From Doris montereyensis (Eukaryota; Mollusca; Gastropoda; Nudibranchia; Dorididae), in NCBI GenBank assembly GCA_037039925.1, contig JAXRKP010001134.1:62501-126500 (forward strand): DNA of 64,000 nt, written 5' to 3'. The notes below the pieces were generated by a model that ran no database searches, was not told the DNA's origin, and was given only the letters and a program-made list of their open reading frames with translations. Below, in pieces: positions 26,615 to 41,600 of this stretch. Position 1 is the stretch's first letter. Each line of letters opens with the position of its first letter. Position numbers and translations under genes: made by a program.

Positions 26615-29600
26615 GTATTATTTGCTATTATTTTAGCCCGGGCAGTGGACAGGTAAGCACCTGTACGGGATTAGGCGGTCCCGCCCTCCACGAGTCTCCT
26701 ACTGCCTTGCAGGCAGGTCTTGGTTGACCAAAGGCTAAGCGAGTTAACCCTAACAGAAAATAACAAGGCCCGGTAGGGGGCCTCAAGGTGGTAGTCCCAC
26801 CATCTACCTAGGGCACGGTGGGACAATCCTCTGCTTATCCGAAACCAAACGGATTCAGAGAAATATAAACAATGATATACCTGGCTTGAACTTCAGAAGA
26901 CGACTCTGGAAAAGAACACGGACTGTGATTTTTGGAACATGGAATGTTAGGGCAATTAATGAAAAAGAGTTAGAATTAGCTGAAGTAATGAAAAAAATTC
27001 AAAGTAGACATTTTGGCTATTACAGAAACAAAGAAAAAAGGACAAGGAAGAGAAAAATGTATGACCAAATCATACTTTAATCTTCTCAGGAGTAGATGTC
27101 AAAGATAGGGCTAGAGCAGGAGTAGGCCTCCTAATGCATAAAAGGCAAGAAATGCTACTAGAAAGTTGGAAATTTATAAGCCCACGGCTATTAGAGGTAA
27201 ATATTAAACGAAAAGGAAGAGAAATTAAATTATTAATAGCTTATGGACCAAATAAAGATGCCACCAAGGAAGAAAAAGATATCTTCGAAAATGATTTACA
27301 AATAGCTGCAGAGAATCTCAAACCCAAACAGAAATTTATGGTTTTAGGAGATTTAAACGCTAGAGTAGGCAACAATGGAGAAACATCAGGAGGAGTAATA
27401 GGTAAAGAAGGAGAGACAACAACTTCTCCAAATGAAGAGAGACTAAACGATTTTGCCTGAAGAATAACATTAAAATAGCTAACACATTTTTTTACAGTAC
27501 AATGGATGCAAGAGTAAACAGAGGAGCTGAAATATTTAGTGATCATCACCTAGTGATAACGAAAATGAGATTATTAACTGAATAAAACAAACAGAAAAGG
27601 AATGAGAAGAAAGCTATTAAACTCAAAATAGAAGAACTAAATAAAGCAGTAGTAAAACAGATATACCAATCCAGGATAAAAAGATATATCAGTGAAAGGC
27701 AGATTGATCTGAAGGAAAGCACAATAGAAGAAAAGTGGCAAATATATAAAGAAACACTCCTCAGTTGTACTGAAGAGGTCTGTGGTAGGAAACAAATTAA
27801 AGGAGAAAGGAAAAGAACAGCATGGTGGAATGAGAATGTCAAGACTAAGATCAAAGAAAAAGAAGGATGCCTGGAAGAAATACTTCCAAACAAAGAGACC
27901 AGAGGATAGGATAGATTACATGATTAAAAGAATTATCGCCAAAAGAGGAAGTTAGGAAAGCAAAACAGGAACAGTGGGAAGAGTTTAGACAAAGACTTCA
28001 AGAAAACTATCAAGGAAATCAAAAGCTGTTCTGGGGAGCAATGAAGAGCATGAGAAATACCAAAGCATGTCGAATACGACAGATTAAGAATGCCAAAGGA
28101 GAAGTAATGAAAGGGACAGCAAAATCATGGAAACGTGGAGAAAGTGTTTTCAACAATTACATAATCCCTCCAGAACATATAAAACAAGGAGTATAGATCA
28201 ATTATTAAGAGTAACAACTAATCGAGATGAGACAGCTGAAGATGTAGATATCTCAATGGAAGAACTCCAAACAGCATAAGAAAAGTGAAATTAGGAAAAG
28301 CCCCAGGAGCTGATCAAGTTTATCCAGAAATGATTAAAAACCAAGGGAGAGAGGCAGACAAACTACTACATGCAATATGTCAACAAGCATGGAAGTCCAA
28401 ACAGGTGCCAGATGACTGGAAAAGGGGAACAGTAGTACCAATACACAAGAAAGGATCAACAATGGAATGCTTAAACTATAGAGGGATATCAGTACTTAGC
28501 GTTCCAGGAAAAATGTATGCCAGGATTCTGGAAATGAGACTAAGGAAAAGAGTAGAGCATCAGATTGAAGAACACCAGAGTGGATTTAGACCAGGAAGAA
28601 TTGTACAAGACCACATATTTACAATTAGACAAATAATTGAAAAAATCCTTGAGAGAAACATTGACTTGCATCTGTGTTTTATTGACTTAGAAAAGGCATT
28701 TAACACTGTAAGGAGGGACAAACTATGGCATCCCTTAAAAGAATACAACGCAGAGCGAATTTTATTAGAAACCATTAAAAGATTTTACAATAAACCAACA
28801 TGTGCAGTGACAGTAGCTGTAATGTTTCTGAAGAATTTGATGTAGATATAGGAGTAAGACAGGGTTGTATCCTAGTCCTCTTTTGTTTATCCCATTTATG
28901 GATTCAGTCGCAAAGGCATCCTCAAAAATGAAGAAAATGAATGTAGGTATGTGGACGCTCAAACCAGTAAATGTATCAATGCTTTCATTTGCTGATGATT
29001 TAGTTCTGTTTGGAAAATCAGAAAGGGACCTCCAGTCAAATATGAACATAATGAATAATGAATTAAATAAAAGAGGAATGAGAGTAAATGCAAATAAAAG
29101 CAAAACAATGCTAGTAACTAGGGAAGCTAAAACACAAAAATCTTAAATTAGGCAGGGAGAATTTAGAACAAATTCAAAGCTACAATTACTTAGGAGTAAT
29201 GATTAACTCAAAGGTAAAACTAAGAGAAGAAATCAGCCAGAGAATAAAAGGCAAATGCAATATATAACTATCTAGGAAAAGCATTTGTAGGTAAACAAGA
29301 ATTGTCAACAAAAACCAAAATAGCAGTATACAACACAGTTTATTTTCCTACTCTCCTCTATGGCAGTGAAGACTGGACCTTAGACAGTAGGGAATGCAGT
29401 AGAGTACAGGCAGCCGAAATGAAATATCTAAGAAGAGCAGTAGGGAAAACTAAAAGAGACAAAATCAGAAACACAACAATAAGAGATCAAACCAAAGCAG
29501 ATAGCATAAAAACTCAGATAGAAATGAATCAAATGAGATGGTTTGGGCATGTGAACAGAATGAATGACAATAGAATAGCTAAATCAGTATACAGTGCTAA

Positions 29601-32600
29601 AACTCAAGGTAAAAGACCAAAAGGTTGATCCCGGAGAAAGTGGGAAGAAGTTATAAAAGAGGCATTAACGCAAAGAAATTTAACTTTCACTGAAGGAAAC
29701 AGAAAATGTCAAGACAGGGCAGCCTGGAGAAAGATCATTTCGGGCATCTAAAACCCATACACCGGAAGGTAGAATGGGAGCTGATAAAGAAAGAAAGAAA
29801 GAATATTTTAGCTTTATCTTGCCATACCGATTTTAGCTTCTCAAGCTTTGTACATATTTATAACAAGGTATTGGAATCTTTAAAATTAAATGTTTAACAA
29901 GGTGAGAAAGTTGTTTGATTTCGAATCAAATGTTTTTGACAGCTTCCAAAAAAAACATACTTAAAATGAAACTGTTCCTGAATGGTTGTTAAAATGGTGG
30001 CATTTCTAAATTGAACCTAAATTAATTATGTATATAGATCTATGTATAGATATAACATTAAAATTTCATAATTGAAATATTGATCGCTTCTTTTTGTGTA
30101 TCCTTTTTATTGATCAAGAGATAATGTATCCTCTTATTAAAAATTGTTCTACCCCTTCTGTCTTTAAGATTCATCAGTGATGAATTCCATCCAGCATATG
30201 TGCAAACGATTGGTATAGATTTTGCAATGAAAAGTTTTCGCTCAAGAGATGGGGATATCCTCAAAATACAGGTATATCTTTTTGATTCAATTCTTGAATG
30301 AAAGGTTCTAACCCTTTGGAAGTTTCTTTGTCCACTGTTTTCATTGCTGTAAGTTTCATGTTCTTCTTTATAGCAGTAATAGATGTTGGATAGGCCAAAG
30401 TAAATATGTTAAAGCCTGTTGGTTTTCAAACACACCTTTCACTGGCCAAATGTGTAGCAATACAAGATACCTTTGTACAGTGTTCTCTGCATAAGAGGTC
30501 GCCATCTAAGAGGCTGGTCTGACTAAGAGACTGCTTTTCCTGTGTAACAGATGTTTTCCTCTTTAATTATAATGTCTAAGAGGCTGGTTTTTCTGTCATC
30601 AAAAGGTCAAATGGTCTTCTAAACTCAATGCACTAGAAAAAATTCTAATTCAAATCAGCAAAGCTGCGTTTCTTTCTATTTGGAATATGTCATCTACGTC
30701 GTGCTGTAGACTTAAAAATACTAGAATTTCTGCTAGCTGGTCCTAGTCAGTGTCAGACTCTTTATTGTTAACGCCAGGCAAATGAGACGAACAGGCACCG
30801 CCATAGTCAATGTGAACTAGAAGTATGTTTCCCCTGATAAAGGACTGATGATTGTCTGGATCGAAACTGAATAAGGCCTTAATGTTATATGCAATGGCTA
30901 CCTAGTGTTGTGATCAATAGGAACGGAGAAGAGGAATAAAATATTCTAGAAATCTGTACTGCTTCTTTCTTATACATCTCCCTCCTCTTGTTTACAGTCA
31001 GAGCTCTTGGCCTAAAGGTCTGAATGATAAACTTCACAAGGATTGGCAAGTTTGGGACCAAAATGTTGACTTTCTGTTCTTTGCATATTCGGGTAGAACG
31101 ATCATTTATTTACAAGTTTATGGCAGAAAAATGTCCATATGACATATATTTTTTTGTTACAGAGTATTTTGTAGGTGAGGGTAGGTAAAAATAGTCAAAA
31201 TTTTGACATAAGTTTCCCTAACACTGACTGAGAAGGTTGGCACTGAAAACCCCTCTAGTGGTGGCTAATCGCCAATGTGGCAACACCACTTGTTTCGTTT
31301 GGCTTTCATGAGCATAGCACATCGATTTGGCCCAGCAATGAGTGACGTGAGGGCTGGAAGGCACGCATTGCATGTAAACACGCACACAAGCATAGGAAGA
31401 GAGGAAAAATACGAAAAACTGGCCATTTTCACAGCAATGCATATCTAAACCTAGATTTACAATCATCTTTACATTAGTAACAATGCCAAAGACTGTCGAA
31501 AGAGTAAGGGGCTGCTACAAGAAGGACAACCCGTCTGAAGCGTTTACTTTATGTTATTTTCTTTTCATTTCTTTACTTGCATATTTCTCGAAATGTAGTT
31601 TTTTTCACTCTAAATTTCTATCTCCTTCATCATTTACACTCATTTGTATTTTATTTGGCAAACAGGTTTCTCTTGTCAATGTTAATAGAATGGCATAATT
31701 TATTTAATATCTTGTAAACTTTTTGAGAAAATTTTTTTGGTAATAATAATGCCATTTATGTATATACACGATATATATTATTTTCAAAGATTCAAAAACC
31801 TTATCCAAAATATGTAAAAAAAACGACATCAACCCCTAGATATTGAATGGAAAAAGTGATCTGCAAAGTTTTGAGTGATTTTATTCATGACTAAATGAGG
31901 AGAAAGATTTTGAAAATTGGGTAAAAATTCAAGATGGCGTCCGTTTCCATGGCAACCAAGGACGCTACAAACTTTTCAATGATATAGGATGACTATGTTT
32001 TGACAGTTACTCATATGTATACTAAAAACAAGAACCCAAACTCAAAAACAAAAAAACACTTCAGGAGATATTTATACCCTCTCAACTGTTTCATCTTTTA
32101 TAACAATATCATTATGGGTGTCATTTGTGTTCCTAAAATCAAAAATCATTTCCTTTGTTTTTGTAACATTAAGTTGTAAACAATTGTCATCACATCCTTT
32201 TACAAACATTTTGATTTCTTGAGCATAATTGATTAGGTCTACTTCTGATCTGATAAGAGCTTGGATAAATGTATCATCTGCATATTTTATTATTGGGATG
32301 TTTTCAAAAGCAGTTTTACAATCAATGGTGTAAATAGAAAAGAGTATAGGTGCAAGGACAGTCTGCTGGGGTGCTCCAGTGTTTGTTACAATTGCTGACG
32401 AGTCACAAATATCATTCTCTGATTTTGATTTAACAAATTCAGATCTGTTGGTCAGAAAATCTAAGATTCAGAGAGTTACATTTTTATCAAACCCATATCT
32501 AACAATTTAGGAATCAGGATGTGTGGCTGTATTGTATTATAAGCACTTGAAAAATCAACGAAAAGAGTTCTGACATATCTCTTTGGAGTATCAACATGAT

Positions 32601-35600
32601 GGTACATATTATTTGTAAAACATAGAACAGCATCTTCAACGCCTCTTTTTAGATTTATAGGCAAATTGGTGTAGGTTGAGATCAACTTGTAATAAGAATT
32701 GTTTTTGACACAATTCTCTCAAGACATTTCATTAAAGTAGATGTCAAATGAGGAAAGGAATCAAAATATTGTATGGAAACAAGGAAAAGAAATAAAAAAG
32801 ACACCAGTAAAATAATAAGTATAATTTCTTCGATGATAAAATACTATATCATTTGGTATGTTTATCACAAACTGATATCTTTATAGTTGATGGTACTTTT
32901 TTTGCCCGTCAACATTTTTTATATGTTACAGATTTGGGACACTGCTGGTCAGGAACGGTTTCGTACAATATCGAATTCCTACTATCGTGGAAGTCATGGT
33001 ATGATGATGGTTTTTGATGTCGGAGATGTATCAACTTTCACAAATATGGTTCAGTGGCTGAGAGAAATAGATATGTACACCCTTGAAGGTACTCCAAAAG
33101 TAAGTTCATTTTTGAAATAAGATTTTAACTAATTTAACTGCTTACTTTGAGCTTTAGAGGAGCCAAAATCTTATGTGCAAAACGATGATGTTCAGTAACT
33201 ATGAATGGTTCACACTAATGGAAATAGTATCATATGAAGACGAAATGGTGAGATTCCTATTATTTATTCTTGGAATAACTTTTACTGAGATGGATAAATC
33301 AAACATGAGTGTAAAAAAAGCAACAACAACTAAAAAACAACACAATACTCTAATGCCTCCCATTTTGACGACATGGAGAATGGTCGGGATAACATAACGG
33401 AAAATCCAGACATTTATCGACACCTGCTTGAGGCGCATTTTTAAGATCAGGTGGCCTGAAAAGATAAGGAATGAAAACTTTGGCAGCAAGCATGGCAAGA
33501 ACCAGTGGCCATACAGATCCTGCGGAGAAAGTGGGGTTGGATTGGACACGCCTTCAGGAAACCAACACAACACACCAGTCCTGGGCCTGGCATGGAAAAA
33601 GGAAGAGAGGCCGACCTTGCAGCACCTGGAGGTGAGACACTGAAGAGCAGATAAGGATGTAGGGACCAACTGGACAGGAATACAGCAGGCAGCCCAGAAT
33701 AGAGTGCGATGGCGGGGTGTAGATGGCCTATGCTCATCCCAGAGCTATGAGCCTAAGTAAGTATGTCGCATCTCGATAGCTTCTCAATCTGATTCTGAAT
33801 GTGAGAAGTTGGATTGGGAGGAGGGGGAGGGGGGGGGAGGTTGTGTGTCCTGAACAAACCATTTATTTTTGCCGAAAATTGGACAAATCTAGTTTATTGT
33901 ATTATTAGATGGAGCAGTTCATTTCCTTTACATGCACACCATAAAAGAAGCTCAGTATCGATTCTTTGAATTTACACAACTTTTTTAGGAACTTCACAGG
34001 CCAAACCTATGCTATAGAAGCCGACAATTTTGTATAAAGTATTGCAAGTTGGTAAGCATTTTAATCATCACAATGTACTCTATCCAAAATATCTACTTTT
34101 GACGAATTGTCCTGTACATTGTCTTAGATCGGCTGGAAATGTTCGTGACATTCCGCACCTGTTATCAAAAAGGTACCGTCCGACATGAGTATAAGGAAGC
34201 CGGGGTAGTGGAAACAGGGTCGACAGGAAGTAGTTCAGGACGTTTCAAAGTTTTATAACGCTACAAAGTATTATCCTACTCTTTTGTATGTTTATGTGAG
34301 AAAAATACTCAAATAAGAGAAAAAAACAATTCAAATAAGATTTTCTCACAATCTTTATTGCCCCCAAATTTGGTATGTAGCCTCAATAGCAAAATACTAA
34401 AAATCCATTAGAGCTGATTTTTAATATTGTTTATAATTTTTGCATTAATACTTTTTTGGGATTAAAATTTGCCAAAAATTGGAAACGTAAATAAACTTTG
34501 TTTTAAAAATTCATGAAATCAAAACTGTTACATTTATGAAAAATTCTGCTTTGACAAATTCTAGATATTGGAGCATAGAAAGTGTGTGCAAAGTTACCAT
34601 CAAATTTGATCAAAACTAAAAATTGCCTTTATCAGTTGAAGTTGCCTATATTTTCGTAATAAAAATCCAAGATGGTGACATTTCTATGGCAACTATATGA
34701 TTAACATATTTCCCCCTGTTTTTCCAGGACCTGCACCTAATCAAAAAAATGTCTCTACACATAAGGCAGGCATGCACACAAACAACTTCTAGCAATATGA
34801 AAGTGAAGATTTTAAACAATTGTTTTAGTCACCTTCCAATCATTAATATTATCAATGGCATGTATATCATCATCTCAGCATTCTTAATTGATAGTTGTCA
34901 AGATATGAAAATGGAACCTCTCTAAATGGGAAGTCTCGGTGGATTGTAAAATCGCCCTGATTTGCCCGGGGACCTAGGGGTTTTGGTTTTCCCTCAGCAG
35001 TTTGAGGTACCTAAGCCCTTCAGTGAGTGGTAAAATGTAAAATTAAACGAATAAGTAGCCACAGGACCAGTTGATCAAAACGAAGATGGCATTCATCAAA
35101 GATGTCACTCACACTCACAATCGATCATCCTTGGGTGGTAGATAGATAAGACATGTAATCAAGAAGGCATGATGGGTCGTTAAATCTCCTCTCGTGTCCA
35201 CCCTTATGATTGGCGGATGAGACAGGCAATAAAAGACTAGGCTAGTGCACAACCTTCTACGCGCCGCCCCATGTCGACACCGTACTGTACTGTTAGGTGG
35301 ACGAGCAAGGTCTGGATTTACGCCTGCTTTCACACCTTCTTAATGAATGTTTAGTGTGTCTGGCTTATGGTCATTGCAAACTGGCACTTGTGACATCTTG
35401 TACACATTATGCAATGTACAACACGTGTAGTACTAATGCAGGTGTAATAATTGATATTTTACTAACACGGAAACCAAATTGGGATAAAAAGTGAGTGTTG
35501 CAATAAATAAATATGGGGGAAATGGTGATGATAATCAATTCAAGCCCGTGAAAATTGTTCCTATTAGCTGGGGACCTTTCTCGTTTAGAGAGGTAAAATG

Positions 35601-38600
35601 TATAGAAACAATTCTGTTCCTGGGAATTCTAACCGATTGGCCAGGCTTCTCGATTCCCCAGGTTCCTGATATGAGAGGTTCCACCGTACACTGATTGTTT
35701 TCCTAATTGTCCCTTGCATGGCATCAATGTCAGCGTTTTCAGAGAAAATGAGCCTTTAGAAACGACCCTTATTGAGAACAAAAGCCAAGTGACTGTTCAC
35801 ATATAAATTTTAAAGGGTCCTGAACATGCCTTTAAAAATTATTTGATATAGACAATTTTAATCACTACCATTCTTCTCGGCGTGTCTAAATTAGCTGAAA
35901 ATAATATTAAGATTTAAACGCCACCATCTTGGATTTTCATTGTGAAAATACCTACAACTACATTTCAGATAGGCTTGTTCAGTTATGAACAAATTTGGCT
36001 ACAACTTTGCACACACATTGTTCGGTCCAATATCTAGCTGCACCCAATAGTTTTTTGGATAAATTAAATGGTTTTGATTTTATGAATTTTTTGAAAATGC
36101 ATATTGCAACTTTTCCAATTTTTGGCAAATTTAATCACAAAAAAAATTCTTTGGCAAAAATATAAAAAGATATCAGAAATCGCTACTGCGTGAAATTTTG
36201 TTTTGCTTTATAGATGTTATATACCAAATTTGGAGGCAATTGGACAATAGATAAAAAAGTAGATCGCATATTACTGTCAAAAAGTAAATTTTTGAGAAAA
36301 TCGCATCAATTTTTTGTTGTTATTTGAATGTTTCTTTGCATATAAACCTATAGAAGAAGAATATAATACTTTGAAACATTATACAATCTTGAGAGGCTAT
36401 TAAATTTATAAGCATACATATTATACTACAGTGATGCACAATATGTGTGTGAATGACACACAATTTGATTTTTATCTCATTGTCCATATTCTCTTTTAAA
36501 TGAATCTTTGATTTTGTCATGATAAGATATAATAGTATAAATAAAAGTACTGGTATGATATAAGATTCCTATGTTGTGTTTAAACGATTTTGAGAATTTT
36601 GTTCACCACTATGAGTATGATGCAGGCCATACTTTGTTAATTTTGAAATATTTAAAAAAATGTTATAAAGGCAGTTTAGTTTAGCTCTCTTTCTGAGAAA
36701 AAAAATGTACACAAAAAATTGTCTTATGTTTTACAAATGTATAGATACTTGTTGGCAATAAATGTGACATTGAAGGTGAAAGGGAAGTGTCAAAGGAAAC
36801 AGCAGAGGCATTTGCCAAGGAAAATAGTCTACAGTATGTGGAAAGCAGTGCAAAGAATAATGACAATGTAGTTGATGCATTTCAGGTCAGTTATTTATTA
36901 TAACTTTTAATTGTGCATTTGTTTCCTTTTGCTATTGAAAGATTCTTTGTTGTTGTTTGTTTTTGTCTCCTTCTTTATTGTGCTCCTGATTTTTATCTTT
37001 CCATGTCATTGTTAAAGATATGATTAATTTAAGAAAATTTATACAGAAAGATAGACTGGTACACACATAAATAATGACCATACATTTATATGATATTTAA
37101 AGAAAAAGTAAGAAAAACATCAAAAGGAAGACAGCAAAATCAAAATAATAACAACAATAACAATGACAACACCAAGAACAACAAAATAATGATGATTATG
37201 ATGAATATTAAAATGCTACCACTACTCTGTGCTCAGTGATGCCAATGTGTTGTTTATGGTGCATACACTTTGATAAGGCAAAAATCCTATAAGTAGTAGT
37301 ATAAGACTATTTCTGTCATACATGTTAGTGCATGTTTTGTGAGTCGTGGTTATGGGTATGTATCAAGGACTACTGTAATCTTTTCCGAATTGTAAGTATG
37401 CTCAACTTCGTGAATTTGTGGTGCTTCCAAGTCCACGAAAGCTACAATCCATTATTTCTGTGACCAGCATTGACCAAGTGTTGGGGAAAACATTTTTAAA
37501 AACAAATGATGTGCAGAAGAATGTATTTTTGATTATTGACAAGGTTAAGATTCGTCCAACAGTGGCTTATTCTGGTGGTGTTTTATACGGGTTAGCTAAG
37601 AATAATCCCGGTTCAAAGGCAAATCTATGCTCTATCTTATGGTGAAATGCTTACACGGTGGACCTAGTGTCATGGTTTCTGTGACCTCTGTGCATAAAGT
37701 ATCAATTTAGTATAGTGAAAGAAGCTGCTGCTCTTGTTGAAAACTCCGGCGGGATTGTATATATTGGGTCTAATACAGAGGTTTCATTGAATTAAGATTT
37801 TATTTTTGCTGAAAAATGCCATTGTTAACCATATTCCTATCATGATATGTTTTAATAAAGTATATAGTCCCAGAAATTATGATTAATTTAAATCAACTAT
37901 GCATTTTGTGTTCAATACACTCTCACCTCTGCTAGTGAAGTCAGAACTTAGACCCTGCATGTCCTTTCTTACAGTAGTCCTTGGTATGTATATATTTTTA
38001 CAAGCTTGCCCGGCGACAATGGTGGATTTTGATATATCTTGATAAGAAAGCTGGGTCTCTCAAAGTTTGACTGCTGTAAGCTCAGAAACCACTGTATCGA
38101 GTATGGGTGGAGCATCATTTACTAAATAGAGATTATCTAGATTTTTTATCGTAATGACCAGAAATTGATGAATAAGTTACACTAAAAAGTTTCCAGGATC
38201 GCAGGCAAATAATTTTTTCATCAATGAATTCAAATACTGTCCTAATCCAGACAATAATGCGATAAAAGCCGAAAACAGGCTATTTTAACCTATATGTGAA
38301 ATAAGGTGTTAGTCGGTGCAGTGATTCCTGAGTTTACCCCACTTAAAGTAAGAGAAAATCAGATTTATATATTACAGACATGCTCTGAGACAATGGTGGA
38401 TTATGATTTATCTTTATGATAAAGCTGGGTCTCTCAAATGTTGACTGAGATAAAGCCAGAAACCACTGTAATGGGTTCGGGTGATATCGAGTACAATTAT
38501 TAGATAGAGTCAGTACTCAATACTGAGGTGATACAAGTTTTTTAACATAATGATGAGAAATTGATCAATTGGCAACAGTAAAAAGTTTCCTTGTTTGCAG

Positions 38601-41600
38601 ACAAACTATCTCTTTTCAGTAAATTTGATACTGTGTTGATCAAAAGGTTAACATGATAATAATCTAAAACAAACGATGTTAAACTTGCATGCGAAATATG
38701 GTATTAATGGGTATGGTGGTTCCTGGGTTTGCTGTGTTCAAAGTTAGAGAAAGTCACCTTTATATTATATATTAAAATATTACATTTTCCTCCATTTATT
38801 TCTATGAAACTCATAGGATATTTGTTAAAAGTGTTCAATATACTCAGTCATCACCCGTTTATTGTGTATAAAAATGCTATTTTGCTGAGATAATTTAAAC
38901 TGTTTTTTAATGATGTTTTGAATGTGAATATTTTTAATAGGTTTTGATAGAAGCAATGCTCCAGAAACAAAAAGAAAGACGAATTCAATCGGAAGAAAAA
39001 CCGATGGCAAAGGTAAATCATTTATAAAGCACTTTAATTTAAATACTTTAATCTATGGTAACCTCAGAATAGCGAAACTTTATGTTTAAAAACTTATTTT
39101 TGTTATAATGCTCAATGTAACAAGAAGCTTATGGAGAAATTAAAGCAAACTATAAAAATCTTCTCAACAAGCAGTAATTTTTTATGCACCTTTGTTCTTC
39201 AAGAAGATATGAAATCATTTTTTAGACTACCTAGGAGTAATGTTGTAGTATCTTTGATATTTCAAGGTTTTTCAATAAATTCAAATAGTCCTACTGAACA
39301 CCTGAAGACCACTATCTATGATAGGCACACAGCTACACAAATAATCAAACTAACTAACAATGGTTTATGAAATAACCATTCTTTTACTTCAGTTGAATTA
39401 AAGCTCAATGCAAATACTTGCTTACTTACTTTTTCCTTCCTCTTATGCCTTTTAACATTGATGGGAGATGCAGTTTTCTCTTGTGGGCTTGGTGCACAGT
39501 CTCCATTAGAGAAATGTCATGTGACCTCAGCATTTCATGAGCCCCATAATTCCACCTCATTCTCGATCTTCCTCTTGCTCTCGCTCATGATGATCTGCTA
39601 TTGAATGTTTGAGCTGCTGATTGATTTGATTGTATTCTTATGATGTGACTGTGACCAAGCCATTATGTTCTTGATTTTCTATGTACTGTAGACTTGATAA
39701 TACTCCTATAGTATCTTGGATGATAGTGCTTCTTATTCTGTTTTTCTTTGTCACTACTGCAGCTTTTCTAAGACATTTCATTTCATAATTTGTTATTTTG
39801 TCTTGTAGTATCTTATTCATTGTCCACATTTGGCACTGATAGCATAGTGCTGGTATAAAGCCACTATTGATTATTCATCGTTTTGTCTTCGATGGGATGG
39901 ATGAATGAGAGAGCAATGGAGTCAGTTGATAAGTTACAGCATTGGTTCTTTGTGTTTTTGTTTCTATTTGTCTGTCTAACTTCTCATTAGCTGTGAAAGT
40001 GCTACCTAGAAATATTTGAACTCTTATGCTTTGTTTAAGTTTATATTCACAAATGTGTACAGCTGGGTTCAGCTAAGTGCATGTCACCTAAGCGTATGGT
40101 CGGCCTAAGTGCATGGTAATAGTGCAAAACATTATTTTTCCCACATAAATTTACTCCTCAAGGTGTACGGTTGCTGAGAAAAGACTTTGGCTAAATGCAT
40201 GGTTTGAGGCTTTTTCTGTGCCAAATATCTGCTTAAAAATTCATCTTAACAATGCTATTTAATTTTAAAAGCCCATAAAACACACACACATATACATTCA
40301 CACACTTAAACAGAGACACTTTTCAATGGGCCAAAGGCAATTCCAAGTCTGCAACTAAGTGTAACAACTTGGGAACTTAGAGGAGAAAGATTGTTTTTTA
40401 TTATCCCAAACTGACGCCACCAAATTACATCACTAGAAGTGAATCTGCCTAAGAGCATGGTGCGCTTAAGTGCACAGTTTTCGTGCGCTTAGCTAAAGAC
40501 TACTGTATCTCCAGTGTGCCAGGGTTTCTTGTAATTTTCATGTCCTCTGCTTTGCTGATGCTTATTTTCATGTTATGTTCTTGGCATATTTTTTTTTGAG
40601 ATTTTCGTCATCTTCTTATAGGGCAGCCTGCTCTGGATTTAGTATGCTTTGATCATCTTCAAATAATAATTCATTTAGTTCATCTGTGTAAGGATATGCT
40701 TCTTGGGTGACATTGTCCGTGTAGATTATTAAATTCAAAGGTGATGAAACACAACCTTGTCTTGGTCTTGTGTTGAAATTGATTTCATTGAACTATTTTG
40801 TGAGACCTGATGTTCTTACAGTATTTTGATTGCTCTTTTAAAGTGCCATTATGTTTAAAACCTGGCCCTTCACTCCAATTTTTTCCAAGATATCCCGGTT
40901 GACTCTGTCAAAGGCTTATTATTGGTCAATAAATACCACATTTAATTGTGAATCATGCTTGATTATAACAGTTTCAGTGACATGTCTTAATGCAAAGATG
41001 ACATCAGTACAGCCTCTACATTTTCTTATGCCAAATTCGCTTTCACTAAGTTGTGTTTCTGCAATAAATCTTATTCTTCTTTCCATTGTATGTACATATG
41101 TACCTTGCTGGTGTGATTTAGTAATGAGATTCCCCTTTATCATTATGTTACACTGGGCACAACAACTGCTTGTTGCCAATCTTCTGGTACTTATCTTTCT
41201 TGCCATGCGATCTTAATTGTTTTTGTAAGTCATTTTTACGTCCTGTAGACCCACATGCAAGCACAGACGACTTTAATGAGTTAAAATGAGTGACAAAAAT
41301 AGGACTGATATTGGATTACAGAATTAAAATCAACTCAGTGTGTGGTTTCAACTGTCTCCCCCTCAGTAAAATTATACACCATTTTAGGCAATTCAGGAAA
41401 AAAAGAAATGGAATTCAGATATAATTTTTTTATTAGTCATATTGCTTTTCTTCAGGCAGTCTAAAGCTGTAAATTATTTGTCCTTAACAGAATGTAATCC
41501 GTGTGCAATGCTTTGTTATTCTTGTAGAACAATTTGCTTAACTCCTTGTATAATTTGTGTGTATGTTAACAAGATATGAAAGGCAATCATTTGTTAGGAT

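Noticed and set aside
30770..30960. GATAAAGGACTGATGATTGT...GATCGAAACTG resembling Penelope-type element ends
   Set aside because: Too short and no RT or GIY-YIG sequence nearby.
33199..33737. 156- and 96-codon minus-strand frames
   Set aside because: They lie opposite a plus-strand LINE tail whose motifs are clear.
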